DNA from: Carettochelys insculpta
Taxonomy: Eukaryota > Chordata > Testudines > Carettochelyidae
NCBI RefSeq assembly: GCF_033958435.1
Contig: NC_134138.1
Span: forward strand, 1,996,001-2,060,000
Direction: 5' to 3'
Length of the DNA: 64,000 nt
Under the pieces are notes generated by a model. It did no database searches. It saw only the letters and a list, made by a program, of their open reading frames with translations, and had not been told where the DNA came from. Positions 41,711 to 53,124 of this stretch are shown in pieces. Within the stretch, counting starts at the first letter, position 1. Every line of letters begins with the position of its first letter. The position numbers and the translations under genes are program-made.

Positions 41711-42115
41711 GTACATTTAACAATTACGTTCTGCACTGCATCCAGCTAATGGCAACATAAATTACAAAAGGGTTCCCAGAATTCTGTGAAACAATCCACT
41801 CCTAACTGGGGATGTAATCGACAAGTCAAGCATATGACTCTCTGATAATCAAACGCACATCGGCCCATAGATACCTCATTGACTAGTCACTCTGTAATGT
41901 GCGAGCACCCCAGCGGGCGTTCTTGCACATTTCAGACCGGACGCGCTTACCACCTAATCAAACAGTCAATGGAAAAAACGATCGACTCCTCAATTAGTTG
42001 GTCACATGAAATTTAACACCCTTCCTTCTATCCACTCACCGCAATTAACCAGGTCCGACACCTCCCATGTTATATGTGTTGCACATTTGAGACTTCATCT
42101 CACTCACAATTATTC
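41711..42115. other. intergenic, nothing recognised
   Basis: AT-rich. No gene or repeat boundary seen. Confidence 0.35.
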
Positions 42116-42899
42116 AAGCCCCACTGGCCAGCCAGCAGCCTCACAAGCAAACCCACAGACTTCCCAGCTGCTGCACTAGCCCAAGCCAGCAACCCCCAAC
42201 TTAGGCAAGGAATTCTTAAACCTGTTTCACTAGCTCCACACATTCTCCCAGCCCCCAAAGGGGCCAGCTACAGTCCCCAGTCAACATGCACTTGGCTCTT
42301 ACTCAAAACTACACCCTTACCCAAAATCCTTTAGACCTAAATATCTGAAGATTCATTTATAGGGTGTTCTATGCTGGTTCTTGAAAGTCTTTGCAAGCAC
42401 CCTTTTGGGGGCGGGCCCCCAGTCCAGACAGGCTTACCTCATGGGGACTGAAGAACCCAGATGGTCCCTGCCAGGGCCCCTCTTATATCTTTTTCGGTGT
42501 GGAGGGAAAATCCCTTTCCTCTGCCATAGGCCTTGGCTCACCACCTGACCAGGTGAGTTACCATGCGGTGTTGCTGTTCATTGCATCCCTGGAAGAGAGT
42601 CCCACCTTCATGATGTGTGTATTGGCCATCAGGGCCTTTGCTTAGCCCATTGTCCTGGCTGGGCTGGAAATCCACCTCCCGTTGTGAATCTTAGCACTGA
42701 AAGATTTCTCATACATCTGCAAACCTAGAATCTGTATCTCTACCTACAAACATGGCACAGACATGTCAGTAGCACACACAGATCCAGGGCCTTACCAGCT
42801 TCCATTAGACACCTCCCATGGCACAATATTTGGTGCCAACAGCCACAAGGGACACATAAAACGGCTTCCGTATCCAATATAAAATCCTGTCATGTCACA
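42116..42899 (+). repeat. ERV-like LTR, copy C, 5'-truncated
   Basis: Matches copies A and B from the CCCACTGGCCAGCCAG word onward, with an internal deletion near 42330-42370. It ends ATGTCACA. It is more diverged than the other two copies. Confidence 0.7.
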
Positions 42900-42976
42900 G
42901 CAGGGTCATAAAATTTTATCCCACACAGGATACACAGAATCCTAGATCAGCCTCTGATCTCGGTCCTCTCTGGTTA

Positions 42977-43160
42977 GTGGCAGGGAAATTGTTCCATTCC
43001 ACCAAAGAAAGAGGGGTGCCCATTGTGCAAACCATGCCAGAAGCCCATCAGGTCTTTAAGATGTTTCATGGCAGTGTACATGGTGTGCACATAGGAACAA
43101 TTAAAACGAGACAGGCAATAGCATCTCAACTCTGTTGGCCAGGAACAACACACGACACTG
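42977..43160 (+). pseudogene. integrase zinc-binding (H2C2) fragment
   Basis: The reading frame contains FKMFHGSVHGVHIGTIKTRQAI and a LCWPGTTHD block. This is the pattern of the HHCC domain of Ty3-type integrases and of GIN1/KRBA2-like domesticated integrases (H-x7-H ... WPG). The two cysteines expected next are not seen. It is a decayed fragment, possibly from the same source as 44650-45087. Confidence 0.5.
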
Positions 43161-43547
43161 CTGAGTGGGAGAGTTAATACATGAAACTGAACCCAGAGGA
43201 ACGCTAGTTACCACATAAAGACAAATTTGAAACGTAGAAAGGAAATAGAATAATGCATTTGTTGTGTGCGTGTGAAAGGTGTATCCTGGCACTGTTATTG
43301 CCATAACCGGCTGTTAATTTCACCATCTCGCTCCCTCCTACCTGGGTAGAAAGGTGTCCAGTTGGCCAAAAATGGGAAGGGAAGTAAGTATGGACACCAC
43401 CTGGAAAAGCATAAAGGTAAACCCTGCTCTGTTCACCATTCACAGTTGGTTCCCAACTTTCTGCTCATAGGTGAAAACTTGTAAGAGGGACACTAAATTC
43501 CTATTAAATTACATGTAAAAGTCTCAGATTGGTTCCTAAGGGCTCCT

Positions 43548-44043
43548 AACTTGGGGAAGTATCAGAGGGGTAGCCGTGTTAGTCTGGATCTGTAGAGCAA
43601 CGAAGGGTCCTGTGGCACCCATAGGAAAGCACTTCAATCTCCCGGGACACACAGTAGCAGATTTAAAAGTAGCTATCCTGCAGCAAAGAAATTTCAAGAA
43701 CAGACTCCAAAGAGAAATTGCTGAGCTACAATTCATCTGCAAATTCAATACCCTCAGCTCAGGATTAAACAAAGACTGTGAATGGCTGGCTAAATACAAA
43801 AGCAGCTTCCCCTCTCTTGGAGTTCACACCTCCAGATTTACTGATGACAATACAACTCAGCCTGCCTGACTGAGCTAACCTCGTTATCCCCAGCCTTGCT
43901 CTGGCCTATTTATACCTGGCCTTGCAGATTTCCAGGACCAGCATCTGAAGAAGTGAGTTGACTCACGAAAGCTCATGCTCTAAACTTTTCTGTTAGTCTA
44001 TAAGGTGCCACAGGACCCTTCGTTGCTCTATAACTCGGGGAAG
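43548..44043 (+). mobile_element. Penelope-like element, 3' part with coding remnant
   Basis: The body 43560-44031 is flanked by AACTTGGGGAAG and AACTCGGGGAAG (43548-43559 and 44032-44043, one mismatch). A short inverted start (TAGCCGTGTTAGTCTG) precedes a frame ending near 43869 that is the PLE C-terminus (HFNLPGHTVADLKVAIL, then GLNKDCEW). Its own 3' end has ACTCACGAAAGCTCATG. It is a different subfamily from the PLEs at 2.7 and 30-39 kb. Confidence 0.8.
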
Positions 44044-44560
44044 GAGTGGCAGCAGGTGGTGCTGCTTTCAAAGGGTGAGTTAACATTGGGTTGGAGAGGG
44101 TTAAAGGCTGGGGGCGCAGTTTGGGGCCATGAGCAGGAGGGAGGATTAAATTCTGGTGGGGGAGTTCAGGCCGCAGGCTGCGGGGGGGGGGGTACAGGTG
44201 GGGGGGGGGTCTGGCTGCTGCGCTTTGAGGCAAGTGGGAGGGAGGTGTCAGGCTGCAGGACCGAGGGTCCAGAGGAGGGGTCTGGCTGCGTGGCCGACGG
44301 TGGGGGGTCCATCAGTGGGACCAACTATGCTGCTGCGGTACAGGGCCGTGGGTGGGGTCAGGCTGTAGGGCCAGAGGGGGGTGGGTCTGGCTGCCGCGGT
44401 TTGGGACCACAAGCCAGCAGGGGAATGTCAGGCTGTGAGGCTGGCAGGGGGTCTGGCTGTGAGGCTGGCAGAGGGGGGGTCAGATTACCAGGCGTTGGAG
44501 CCACGGGGAGGGGGCTACACTCGTATTAGTGGGGGGAGGTATATGTGTTCCTCGTGTCAG
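44044..44560 (+). repeat. G-rich degenerate tandem repeat
   Basis: Variants of GGGTCTGGCTGCG and AGGCTG(C/G)AGG recur at irregular spacing. Long G runs could fold as quadruplexes. The open frames across it are Gly-rich artefacts. Confidence 0.55.
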
Positions 44561-44649
44561 CGACTGCTTGTAAATAAAGTCCTTGGTTAATGAGGGATAA
44601 GTGTATTGCGTAAGACAATTCGCATACATGAACTTGTGGTGCAACTTCT

Positions 44650-45087
44650 TTTCTTTCAGGTCATCCAGTTCGTTTCCCAAAAACGGGAACCAGGCTGTAG
44701 TTTCAGCAGCCCACATCCCCTACACACTAATGGATTGGCTGGGAATGCTCACACATCCGTCCAGCAGTACGTGAGTGTGCAGAAGCACAGCAGCGGAAAG
44801 GAAACCGCAGCATGCCGCACACTGAACCGCACAGCGCTTCCCATTCTCAATAAACGATGTGCTAAACAGAAAGTTTCTGAGTTTGTGCATAACGCAGGCG
44901 TTACGGCTCCATTCTCGTTTGTCATGGTCCAGCCTGTGTGCGTGCTCATTTCTCGCAAACGGATCCACCCTCAATGTTACAGAGCACTAAGGAGGATGGA
45001 TAATGATGAGCAGAATAACTGGGATGAGTCACTCAATGACATTTTATTTTCTGTGCAGACGACAAGGCACTCAACAAAATGTACACC
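44650..45087 (+). pseudogene. integrase catalytic core fragment
   Basis: Frame 44606-45193 contains SSPHPLHTNGLAGNAHTSVQQ. This corresponds to the last part of a Ty3-type integrase core (usually TNGL-x-E); the catalytic glutamate position is glycine. After decayed sequence comes RRMDNDEQNNWDESLNDILF and a TTRHSTKCTP block, which is the post-core region seen in Ty3-type and KRBA2-like integrases. It is cut at 45088 by a hAT element. Either an old Gypsy relic or a dead domesticated integrase gene. Confidence 0.55.
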
Positions 45088-45432
45088 ACTTAGACCAGGG
45101 CTTCCCATGCTCTATATAGTTGGAACCTGGGTATTTTCAGAACCCTTTTTTGCAGCCCAAAAATATAAACACACACAAAAAACCAAAGAATGAAAACTGA
45201 ATACATTTTCTTTCTTTATTCACAATAATATTAGTACATAATATAAATCTTGATATAAAATGCTTAAGTGCCTAACTCACTGTTATTACCTTAATTCCAT
45301 AGGAAAATACTAAATGTACCAAATCAATGGGATCATGTGCAATAATAGGTGTATTTTCTAAGTACTGGTATTTTTTCCCCCAGAGGCTGGTACTGGGCCA
45401 CAGACCACACGTGGGGAAACGCTGAGTCAGAC
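45088..45432. mobile_element. hAT-type element, short
   Basis: The body 45096-45424 begins CAGGGCTTCCCATG. Its other end reads CAGCGTTTCCCCACG on the minus strand. The flanking octamers ACTTAGAC and AGTCAGAC agree at 6 of 8. The interior is AT-rich and non-coding. Confidence 0.65.
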
Positions 45433-46890
45433 TATTCTTGAACTGGGGCCCTATTTCGTACGGCATGGATAGCAGATGGATACGGTTGTTGAAGGATATC
45501 AGTAGCAATGTGGGGGCAGTGGTGAGAACATGCCGGGAGTTGGGAAGTTGGTTTAGAATCAGTAGTGGTATGAGACAAGGATTTCCGATATCGCTGAGTA
45601 TCTTCATCACGAATCTAGAGAGAGCGTTGGACAACATCAAGGAAGAGGCAGAAGGGTATCTGTGTATGGGATGAGAATCAATAACGTGAAGTTTGCGGAT
45701 GATACAGGTATCATTGAGGAAGATGAGGAGAAGCTAGCGAAAGCGGTGCAGGTGCTAAACGAGGACGGGAAGCGGTACAGACTGACTATGAACATCGATA
45801 AAACAAAAACAATGGTATATGGAGATAAGGAAATAGGAAGGAAGATCAGTGGAGATGAGAGCGAAGTAGAGAAAGTAGAGAAGTTCACATATCTGGGGAG
45901 CAACATAATATACAATCTAGAGCAGCAGTTCCCAAAATTTTTGGCATCAGGCCCCCCCCCCTTCTAATTTTTGAGAAACCCTCACACCCCCTCACCTCTT
46001 CTTTACCATCTTCCACCCCCCTTAACAGAAAATTAAATTAGTAATTTAAAATAGACACAAAATCTTGATATAAAATGCCATTTAAAATTAAAAACAAGCA
46101 CAAAAAGTTTTTCTTGGCCCAAAAATTTAATAAAAACATAATTTAACATCAGAAACAAATGAATTTAATGTGCAAGATGCTGCTGCATTTTTTCCTAAGT
46201 TGGGAAATCCTAGGAGACCAACTACGCACCATCCAGGCTAACCTTGTGGGTGCCTGGAGCAGCCCAAGCTGACCAGCTGCCTGAGCCCCATGCCAGCCAC
46301 CTGCCTGCCCGCCCAAGCCCCTGAGCTTCTCGGGACACCCGCCAGAGCCCCCACACTGCCAGGTCCAGCCGCCCAAGCCCTGGCACTGCTGGGGCCAGCT
46401 GCCTGAGCTGCCCACCCAAGCTGCAGGCCAGCCACTCCAGCCACCCGTGAGCTGCCCGCCCACCTGAGCCCCTCCCCTCCCCTCCCCTCCCTCCAAACCA
46501 GGCACTGCCAGCCCCTCATCTAACCCTATCCTCCTCCTCCCCTGCAACCCACACTCACTCACCTTTGCTGAAGGCAGCTAGCTCCACCTGGGCCTTCGCC
46601 GGCTGCCTGCTTGTTATAGCACCTGCACTGGGTCACCCACTTAAAAGGGCAGAGGCTGAGAGCTGGAAGCAAAGGCTGGCTCCTTCTTGAGGTGGGGGGA
46701 ATGATGGGGGGGCTGGGTCACCTCACACCCACCCTGGAATTTCTTCACGTCCCCCCGCCAGGGAACATGCCCTGTTTGGGAAACCATGATCTAGACTGTA
46801 AGAATGAAATAACGACTAGAATAGTGAACGCAAGAGTGAGTTTGAAGGTGCTGTTGAACCAAAACCACCTACATGAGATACGGAAGTAGC
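45433..46890 (+). pseudogene. non-LTR (RTE-like) reverse transcriptase fragment
   Basis: Frames 45438-45674 and 45662-45914 contain SWFRISSGMRQGFPISLSIF and then VKFADDTGIIEEDEEKL, the catalytic A-D-D. NIDKTKTM and FTYLGSNI follow. These are the RT blocks of RTE/BovB-type LINEs rather than CR1. After the hAT insertion (45923-46788) the same coding resumes at 46797 with NEITTRIVNARVSLK. A frameshift near 45665 and the insertion make it dead. The LINE family is inferred from motif style only. Confidence 0.65.
45915..46796. mobile_element. hAT-type element
   Basis: The body 45923-46788 (866 bp) starts CAGCAGTTCCCAAA and ends TTTGGGAAACCATG. The flanking octamers ATCTAGAG and ATCTAGAC agree at 7 of 8. 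The interior has AT-rich and C-rich parts and no transposase frame. Confidence 0.75.
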
Positions 46891-47404
46891 TAACAAAGTA
46901 TCTCACGAGTCTGACATCCAAACAGTGTCACCTGTGGAGGTCACAGCAGTGGGACAACAGGAGGTTGTAGAACCAGATATACCCTGATCTAACGGAAGTG
47001 ATGCTGATGATTCTGAGGGCACAGAGGCCAGGGAAGAAAAAGGCTGGATTCAGCAAGGTAAGTGCTTAACACATCTTTCATGAGAAACAATTGGTAACAT
47101 AGGACCATATCTTAAGTGTGTTAATAGCTGTCATGTGAAGTGGCATCATTCCTACTAGTAAAACAGAGGGAAAGGCAGCTGCAGCACCATGCAGGTACTA
47201 CGTCTTCCCTTTTTTTAATAGTTCAAATTGCAAAGGTCCCCACAGAGAGAGACTGGAGGCCAAAGTAGAAAACATCAGTTTATACTGCTCCTCATTTCAT
47301 TGGCTCCAGCCAAGGGCATGGATGGCTAACAAGGTACACAGCCATGGTCGGTAACAGCATAGGCTCATAACACACTGCTACTTTGCTCATCGGATGGAGA
47401 ACAG
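46891..47404. other. intergenic, nothing firm
   Basis: A short stretch (about 46890-46975) can be read as SHESDIQTVSPVEVTAVGQQ and might belong to the interrupted integrase-like gene; this is weak. Otherwise nothing is recognised. Confidence 0.3.
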
Positions 47405-48605
47405 ATGAGCAGGATCCCCTGGGAAACTAAGGGGAAAAGAGTTCAGGAGAACTGGCAGTATCTTAAAGAAATCTTATTGAAGGCACAGGAACAAACCATC
47501 CCGCTGCATAGTAAGAAATGCAAACATGGTAGTCAACCAGCTTGGCTTAACAGGGAAATCCTTTGTCAGCTTAAACTCAAAAAGGATGCATACAAGAAAT
47601 GGAAAAGTGGACAGTTTACTGAGGAGGACTATAAACATACAGCTGGAGAATGCCGGGGAGCCATCAGAAAAGCAAAACCACAACTGGAACTGCAGCTGGC
47701 AAGGGATGTGAAGTGTAACAAGAAGTGTTTCTGCAGGCATATTAACAATAAGAGGGTGATCAGGGAAGGTGTGGGGCCATTACTGGATGAGAGAGGTAAG
47801 CTAGTGACAGATAATGTACGAAAAGCTGAAGTACTCAATGCTTTTTTTCCCTCAGTTTTCACAGACACAGTCAACTTCCACATGACAGTCCTAGACAATG
47901 CAGTATGGGAAGGTGGAGAGCTGCCATCTGTGGGGAAGGAACAAGTTCTGAGCCATCTAGAAAAACTAGATGTGCACAAGTCCATGGGTCTGGATTTAAT
48001 GCACCCCAGGGTACTGTGGGAATTCGCAGAGGTCACTGCTGAACCTTTGGCCATTATCCTTGAAGATTCTTGGAGACTGGAGGAAGACACTGGATGACTA
48101 CATGGCAAACGTGGCACCCATCTTTAAAAAAGGCAAGAACAACAATCCAGGGAACTATAGACCGGTCAGCCTTACCTCAATCCTTCGGAAAATAATGGAG
48201 AGGATCCTCAAGGAATCCATTTTGGAGCACTTAGGAAGAGGGGAAAGTGATCAAAAGTAGCCAACATGGATTCACCAGGGGCAAGTCCTGCCTGACCAAT
48301 CTGATTAGCTTCTGTGACAAGAGAGGCTGTTCAGTGGTCACAGATGGCAGAACACGGAACAACGGTCTCAAGTTGTGGTTGGGAAGGTCCAGGTTGAACA
48401 TTAGGAAAAACTTTTTCACTAGGAGGGTGGTGAAGCATTGGAATGGTCTACCCAGGGAAGTAGTGGAGTCTCCATCCCTGGAGGTGTTTAAGTGTCACCT
48501 CAACAAAGCCCTGGCTGGGCTGATCTGATGGGTTTGGTCCCCCTTAGAGCAGGGGGCTGGACTTGATGGCTTTTTTAGGTCTCTTCTAGCTCTATTTTGT
48601 ATGAT
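47405..48605 (+). pseudogene. CR1 LINE with internal deletion
   Basis: The frame 47405-48097 is the region between endonuclease and RT of CR1 ORF2 (AWLNREIL, VGPLLDERGKLVTD, LNAFFPSVFTDT). It continues, frame-shifted, through PIFKKGKNNNPGNYRPVSLT and [14 protein letters not shown]. It then jumps, without the catalytic RT blocks, to the ORF end (48330-48528; [24 protein letters not shown]). The 3' end has the CR1-type ATGATTCTATGA. Confidence 0.85.
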
Positions 48606-48645
48606 TCTATGAACATGGGTGCAGGAGAACAGAGGCATGGGGTGG

Positions 48646-49480
48646 GAGCACACAGAATCCTAGGGCTGGAAGGGACCTCAGGAGGTCATCTACTCCAGCC
48701 CCCTGCTTCAAGCAGGATCAACCCCAACTAAATCATCCCAGCCAGGACCTTGTCAAGCTGGGACTTAAAAACCTCCAAGGATGGAGAATCCACCACCTCT
48801 CTAGGCAACGCATTCCAGTGCTTCACCACCCTCCTGGGGAAGTAGTTTTTCCTAATACCCCACCTACTTCTCTCCTCCTGTAACTTCAGACCATTACTCC
48901 TTGTTCTGCCATCTGTCACCACTGACAAGGTAACAAGCTCTGTGCACGCGGGGAAGTCAGCGGATGTGATATACCTTGACTTCAGCAAAGCTTTTGATAC
49001 AGTCTCCCACACTCTCCAGCCTCTCTGCAACCTCCCTTCAGTAAGTTGAAGGCTGTTATCAAGTCCCCCCTCAGTCTTCTCTTCTGCAAACTAAACAAAC
49101 CCAATTCCCTCAACCTTTCTTCATAGATCACATGCTCCAGCTCCCTAATTATTTTGGTCACCCTCCGCTGGACCCTTTCCAGTGTGTCCCCATCCTTCCT
49201 ATAATTGGGGGCCCAGAACTGGACACGGTACTCCAGATGCGGCTTCACCAAAGCCGAATAATGAGGAATAATCACTTCTCTGGATCTACTGGCAACGCTC
49301 CTCTTGATGCAGCCTAATACGCCATTAGCCTTCTTGGCTACAACGGCACAGTGTTGACTCATGTCCAGCTTCTGGTCCGCTACAACTCCCAGGTCCTTTT
49401 CTGCAGAACTACTACCGAGCCAGTCGGACCCCAGCCTGTAACGATGCTTCGGATTCTTACAGCCCAAGTGCAGGACTCTT
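48646..49480 (-). pseudogene. CR1 LINE 3' part carrying an inverted RT piece
   Basis: Minus-strand frames 49554-48982 and 49030-48728 give the CR1 ORF2 C-terminus ([27 protein letters not shown], then [15 protein letters not shown]). Between them, 48925-49012 reads on the opposite (plus) strand as [18 protein letters not shown], the RT catalytic motif. It faces away from the CR1 it lies in. Confidence 0.8.
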
Positions 49481-49639
49481 GAGCCCCTCTGCTTCCGGCC
49501 CTCCTGCACCCCCCACGCCCTCCAGTCAGTGCCCCAGAGCGCACCCCATATCATTCTGCTTCTGCCCCCGTGCGCCCCCCACTCCTTCCCTCCAGTTACC
49601 CCAAGCCCCTCCTCGCCTGCCCCCTAAGCCCCGAGCCGC

Positions 49640-51200
49640 GCTCCGCTCCTGCTCCTGCTCCCCGGAGTGCACCCCCCGCCCCGCGCGTTCCTGCGAGCCC
49701 CGCTCGGCCAGAGCCCCTGGGGCCAACTCCCGCCCTCAGGCGCGTCGGGCCCTGGAAACGGGGGGATCACTCCGGGGGTCGGGCCCCAGGAAGGGGGGGG
49801 GGTCACTGCGCGGCGGGCCGGGCCGGGCCGGACCGTGCACAGAGGGGGCCTCGCGCCCTCCTGGGCCCTGCTGGGCCCGGCGCAGGCGCCGGGGCCGGGG
49901 CGGAGCCAGCCGCAAGGGGTTCCGGCACCCGAGGGCTCGGCACGCACGCAGACATGCGTGGCGCGGTGCAGGTCGGGAACGGGGGGCGGGGTCCCCGCGC
50001 GGGGGAGGCCGGGAGGCGGGGGCGGGGCCGTGGCGCGGGGCAGGTTGGGAAGAGGGGGAGGGTTACCGGCGCGGGGTAGGGCGGGAAGGGGGCGGGGCCT
50101 TGGCGCGGAGCTGGTCGGGAAGGGGGCGGGACCGTGACCGTGAGGCGGGGCGGGCCGGGAAGCGGGAGGGGCTGTGGCGCTGAGCTGGTCGGGAAGGGGG
50201 GGGGGGGCCGGTTCCCGGCGCGGGGCAGGCCGGGAAGGGGGCGGGGCCGTGGCGCGGAGCTGGTCGGGAAGGGCGGGTTCCCGGCGCGGGGCAGGCCGGG
50301 AAGGGGGCGGGGCCGTGGCGCGGGGCAGGTTGGGAAGAGGGGGAGGGTTACAGGCGCGGGGTAGGGCGGGAAGGGGGCGGGGCCTTGGCGCGGAGCTGGT
50401 CGGGAAGGGGGCGGGACCGTGACCGTGAGGCGGGGCGGGCCGGGAAGCGGGAGGGGCTGTGCCGCTGAGCTGGTCGGGAAGGGGGGGGGCCGGTTCCCGG
50501 CGCGGGGCAGGCCGGGAAGGGGGCGGGGCCGTGGTGCGGAGCTGGTGGGGTCCGGCGCAGGGCAGGCCGGGAAGGGGGCGGGGCCGTGGCGCGGAGCTGG
50601 TCGGGAAGGGGGGGCGGGTTCCCGGCGCGGGGCAGGCCGGGAAGGGGGCGGGGCCGGGGCTGTGGCGCGGGGCAGGCCGGGAGGCGGCATGGCGGGGCTG
50701 GAGCTGCTGTCGGACCAGGGGTACCGCGTGGACGGGCGCCGCGCCGGGGAGCTGCGCAAGGTGCGCGCGCGCATGGGGGTGTTCGCCCAGGCCGACGGCT
50801 CCGCCTACATCGAGCAGGGCAACACGAAGGCGCTGGCCGTGGTGTACGGGCCGCACGAGGTGAGCGGGACGGGCCCTGCTGCTCCCGCCGCCGGCAGGGG
50901 ACCCCGGCGTCCGGCCCCGCCCCTCGGAGAGCCCCGGCGTGCGCCTGGCCCCTTCCTCGTCTCCCCGCCCCTCGGAGAGCCCCGGTGTCCGGCCTCGCCC
51001 AGAGCCCCTCCCCGGCCTCCGACCCGCCCCGCCCCTGTGAGAGCCCCGGCGTGCGCCCTTCCCCGGCCCCGCCCGCCCCTCGGAGAGCCCCGGCCCCCGG
51101 CCCCGCCCGCCCCTCGGAGAGCCCCGGCGTCCGGGCCCCTCTCCGTAGAGAGAGAGGCGCGAGGCTGTGTCCGCCGGAGGGGTTGCGCCGCTACCGGTTA
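49640..51200. promoter_or_regulatory. CpG-rich promoter region of EXOSC4
   Basis: Very high GC and dense CpG surround the first exon, with many GGGCGG/GGGGCGGGG (Sp1-type) words from 49980 to 50680. No TATA box is evident. The transcription start cannot be placed exactly. Long open frames on both strands here are caused by GC composition. Confidence 0.75.
50034..50602. repeat. 285-bp tandem duplication upstream of EXOSC4
   Basis: The word CAGGTTGGGAAGAGGGGGAG occurs at 50041 and 50326, 285 bp apart, and the sequence after each is nearly the same for most of that length. The units are themselves built of smaller GGCGCGG(A/G)GC-type words. Confidence 0.8.
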
Positions 51201-52699
51201 AACCCCGAACAAGCGGTCTTCCCTGGGGACAGCCAGCCAAGGCTGCAACCCCCCGGGCCTCTCTCCCTGGCAGGTTCACTCGGCCTCGGGCCCCTGCTGC
51301 TGGGGGACCATCCAGGGGCCTGTGCCCAGAGGAACCTGCTCCATTTCCCCCGCTCCCTCTGCCCCAGCGAGGGGGGTTGGTGCAGCCTACAGCACCCAGC
51401 ATTGCACCCCCGTGGGGGGGTGACCCCCTGCCCCTAGAATCTCTGAGAGTCCTCCAAAGCGCGGGGAGCTCCCACCTGCGGGAGCCACTAGCCCTGCCTG
51501 CTACCCTCTGTGTCGGCAGATGCGCGGTTCCCGCAGCAAGGCCCTGCACGACCGGGCACTGGTGAACTGCCAGTACAGCATGGCCACCTTCAGCACAGGG
51601 GAGCGCAAGCGCCGGCCCCATGGGGACCGCAAGTCCAGCGAGATGACGCTGCACCTGAAGCAGACCTTTGAGGCAGCCATCCTCACCCAGCTCTACCCCC
51701 ACTCCCAGATCGACATCTACGTGCAGGTAGGGGGTTACTTAGTCTTACCACATGCCCCCAGTCATGGGGCCTTTACAAATGGGTCTGTGGTTGCAGCCTC
51801 CTGTTGGTTTACACACCACTGCTAGCTCTTGGGGCTCTCAGTGCAGGCAACTCCCTGGCTTTCTGTTGTGCCTACCCCAGGACAATGTGGCCAACCCCAG
51901 TTGCCTGTAATACTTCCTCGAACAGGTGAGGAGGAGTCTCAAACCTTGCTCAGAGCTACATGGTCCTCAGCATGGCGTGACCATGAGATGCAAGGAACAG
52001 CCAGGGCCCTTAAATCCGTTGAGCCAGTGGAGCAGGGGGTAGTGCAGGGCCACTCACTGGCCTGGCTGGGACACTGGCTCATGCCATAATGTGTGGGGGT
52101 GGGGAGTTCTAGACAGAGCCAGCTGCAATGCACTCTGCTCACTACCCCTCTAGTGCCGCCTGGGCTGCTCAGACAGCAGTGCAGTGTGATGAGGAGTTTG
52201 CCTGGGGCTTACATTGTTTCATGAGCGGGTGATGCTGCTCTCTCAGGAAGGTTGTGAGCTCTGCAGAGCCAGACGCAGAGTCCGTTGAGTATTTGGGTGC
52301 AGCCTGTTCTGCCCTATCTGCTGAGTACTGTCTCCCCAGATCCTGCAGGCAGATGGTGGAAATTACTGTGCATGTGTGAATGCAGCCACGCTGGCCACCA
52401 TAGATGCAGGCATCCCCATGCGAGACTACGTGTGTGCCAGCTCTGCCGGCTTCATTGAGGACACGCCACTCACTGACCTCAACTACGTGGAGGAGGCAGC
52501 TGGGGGACCCCAAGTGGCCTTGGCCTTGCTGCCCAAGTCAGACCAAATAGCCTTGCTGGAGATGAACTCACGGCTACACGAGGACCACCTGGAGAAGGTC
52601 ATTGAGGCTGCCAGCAAGGCTTGCAAGGATGTCTATGCTGTGCTGGACCAAGTGGTGCGTGACCATGTGCAGGAGGTCACCACGCTGCTGGGGGAGTGA
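50689..52699 (+). CDS. EXOSC4: EXOSC4, exosome core subunit Rrp41
   Basis: Three coding exons: 50689-50859, 51520-51726 and 52340-52699 (stop included). All introns are GT-AG and phase 0, giving 245 codons, the usual vertebrate length. It begins MAGLELLSDQGYRVDGRR and contains FAQADGSAYIEQGNTK, RKRRPHGDRKS, QTFEAAILTQLYP and the second-half block ALLPKSDQIALLEMNSRLHE. The RNase PH fold spans most of the protein, with its C-terminal domain from about residue 155. EXOSC4 is one of six RNase PH-like proteins in the ring of the nuclear and cytoplasmic RNA exosome; in animals the ring itself is not catalytic. A CpG island precedes it, and GPAA1 lies about 3.8 kb downstream on the same strand, as in other vertebrates. 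All exons look intact. Confidence 0.97.
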
Positions 52700-53118
52700 G
52701 CACACTCACTTGTTTGCCTGGGATCAGCATCTCAATACATAGGGACGGGGCGCTGCCTTGACCTTGGCAGGGGACGAGTTCAGCCAGCAGCCATCCCACC
52801 ACTGCGCCCTTTCATCCCGCAGCCTGGTTTGGTAAAGCATCTGTGCTAAATCCAGGGTGAGCTCCTCTGCTCAATGGTAACACCATGTCGGTACGTTAGA
52901 ATGTCCGTTAAAGGTGATGTGTCTCACTGGGTGATGGGCACTGACTTGGCTGCCTGTGTCTGTAGCCCTGGCTGCCTACACTTGGGCTTTGGTGCCCCTC
53001 TCGCTCTGCTGTGGGCTGCGAGAGAGGCTGGGACGTGTCTCAGTGGATAGCTGCTCCGTGCAGGAGCTGGTTGCTCCCTAGGTATCAGTGGCAGTTCCTT
53101 TGTATGAAAATGGCTGTA

Positions 53119-53124
53119 AATAAA
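53119..53124 (+). terminator. EXOSC4 polyadenylation signal
   Basis: AATAAA about 420 bp after the EXOSC4 stop, followed within 60 bp by GT-rich sequence. This is the only canonical signal between the stop and the CR1 at 53308. Confidence 0.75.

Noticed and set aside
49624..51702. 692-codon minus-strand frame over EXOSC4
   Set aside because: Antisense shadow of a CpG island and exon 1; composition-driven, no known domain.
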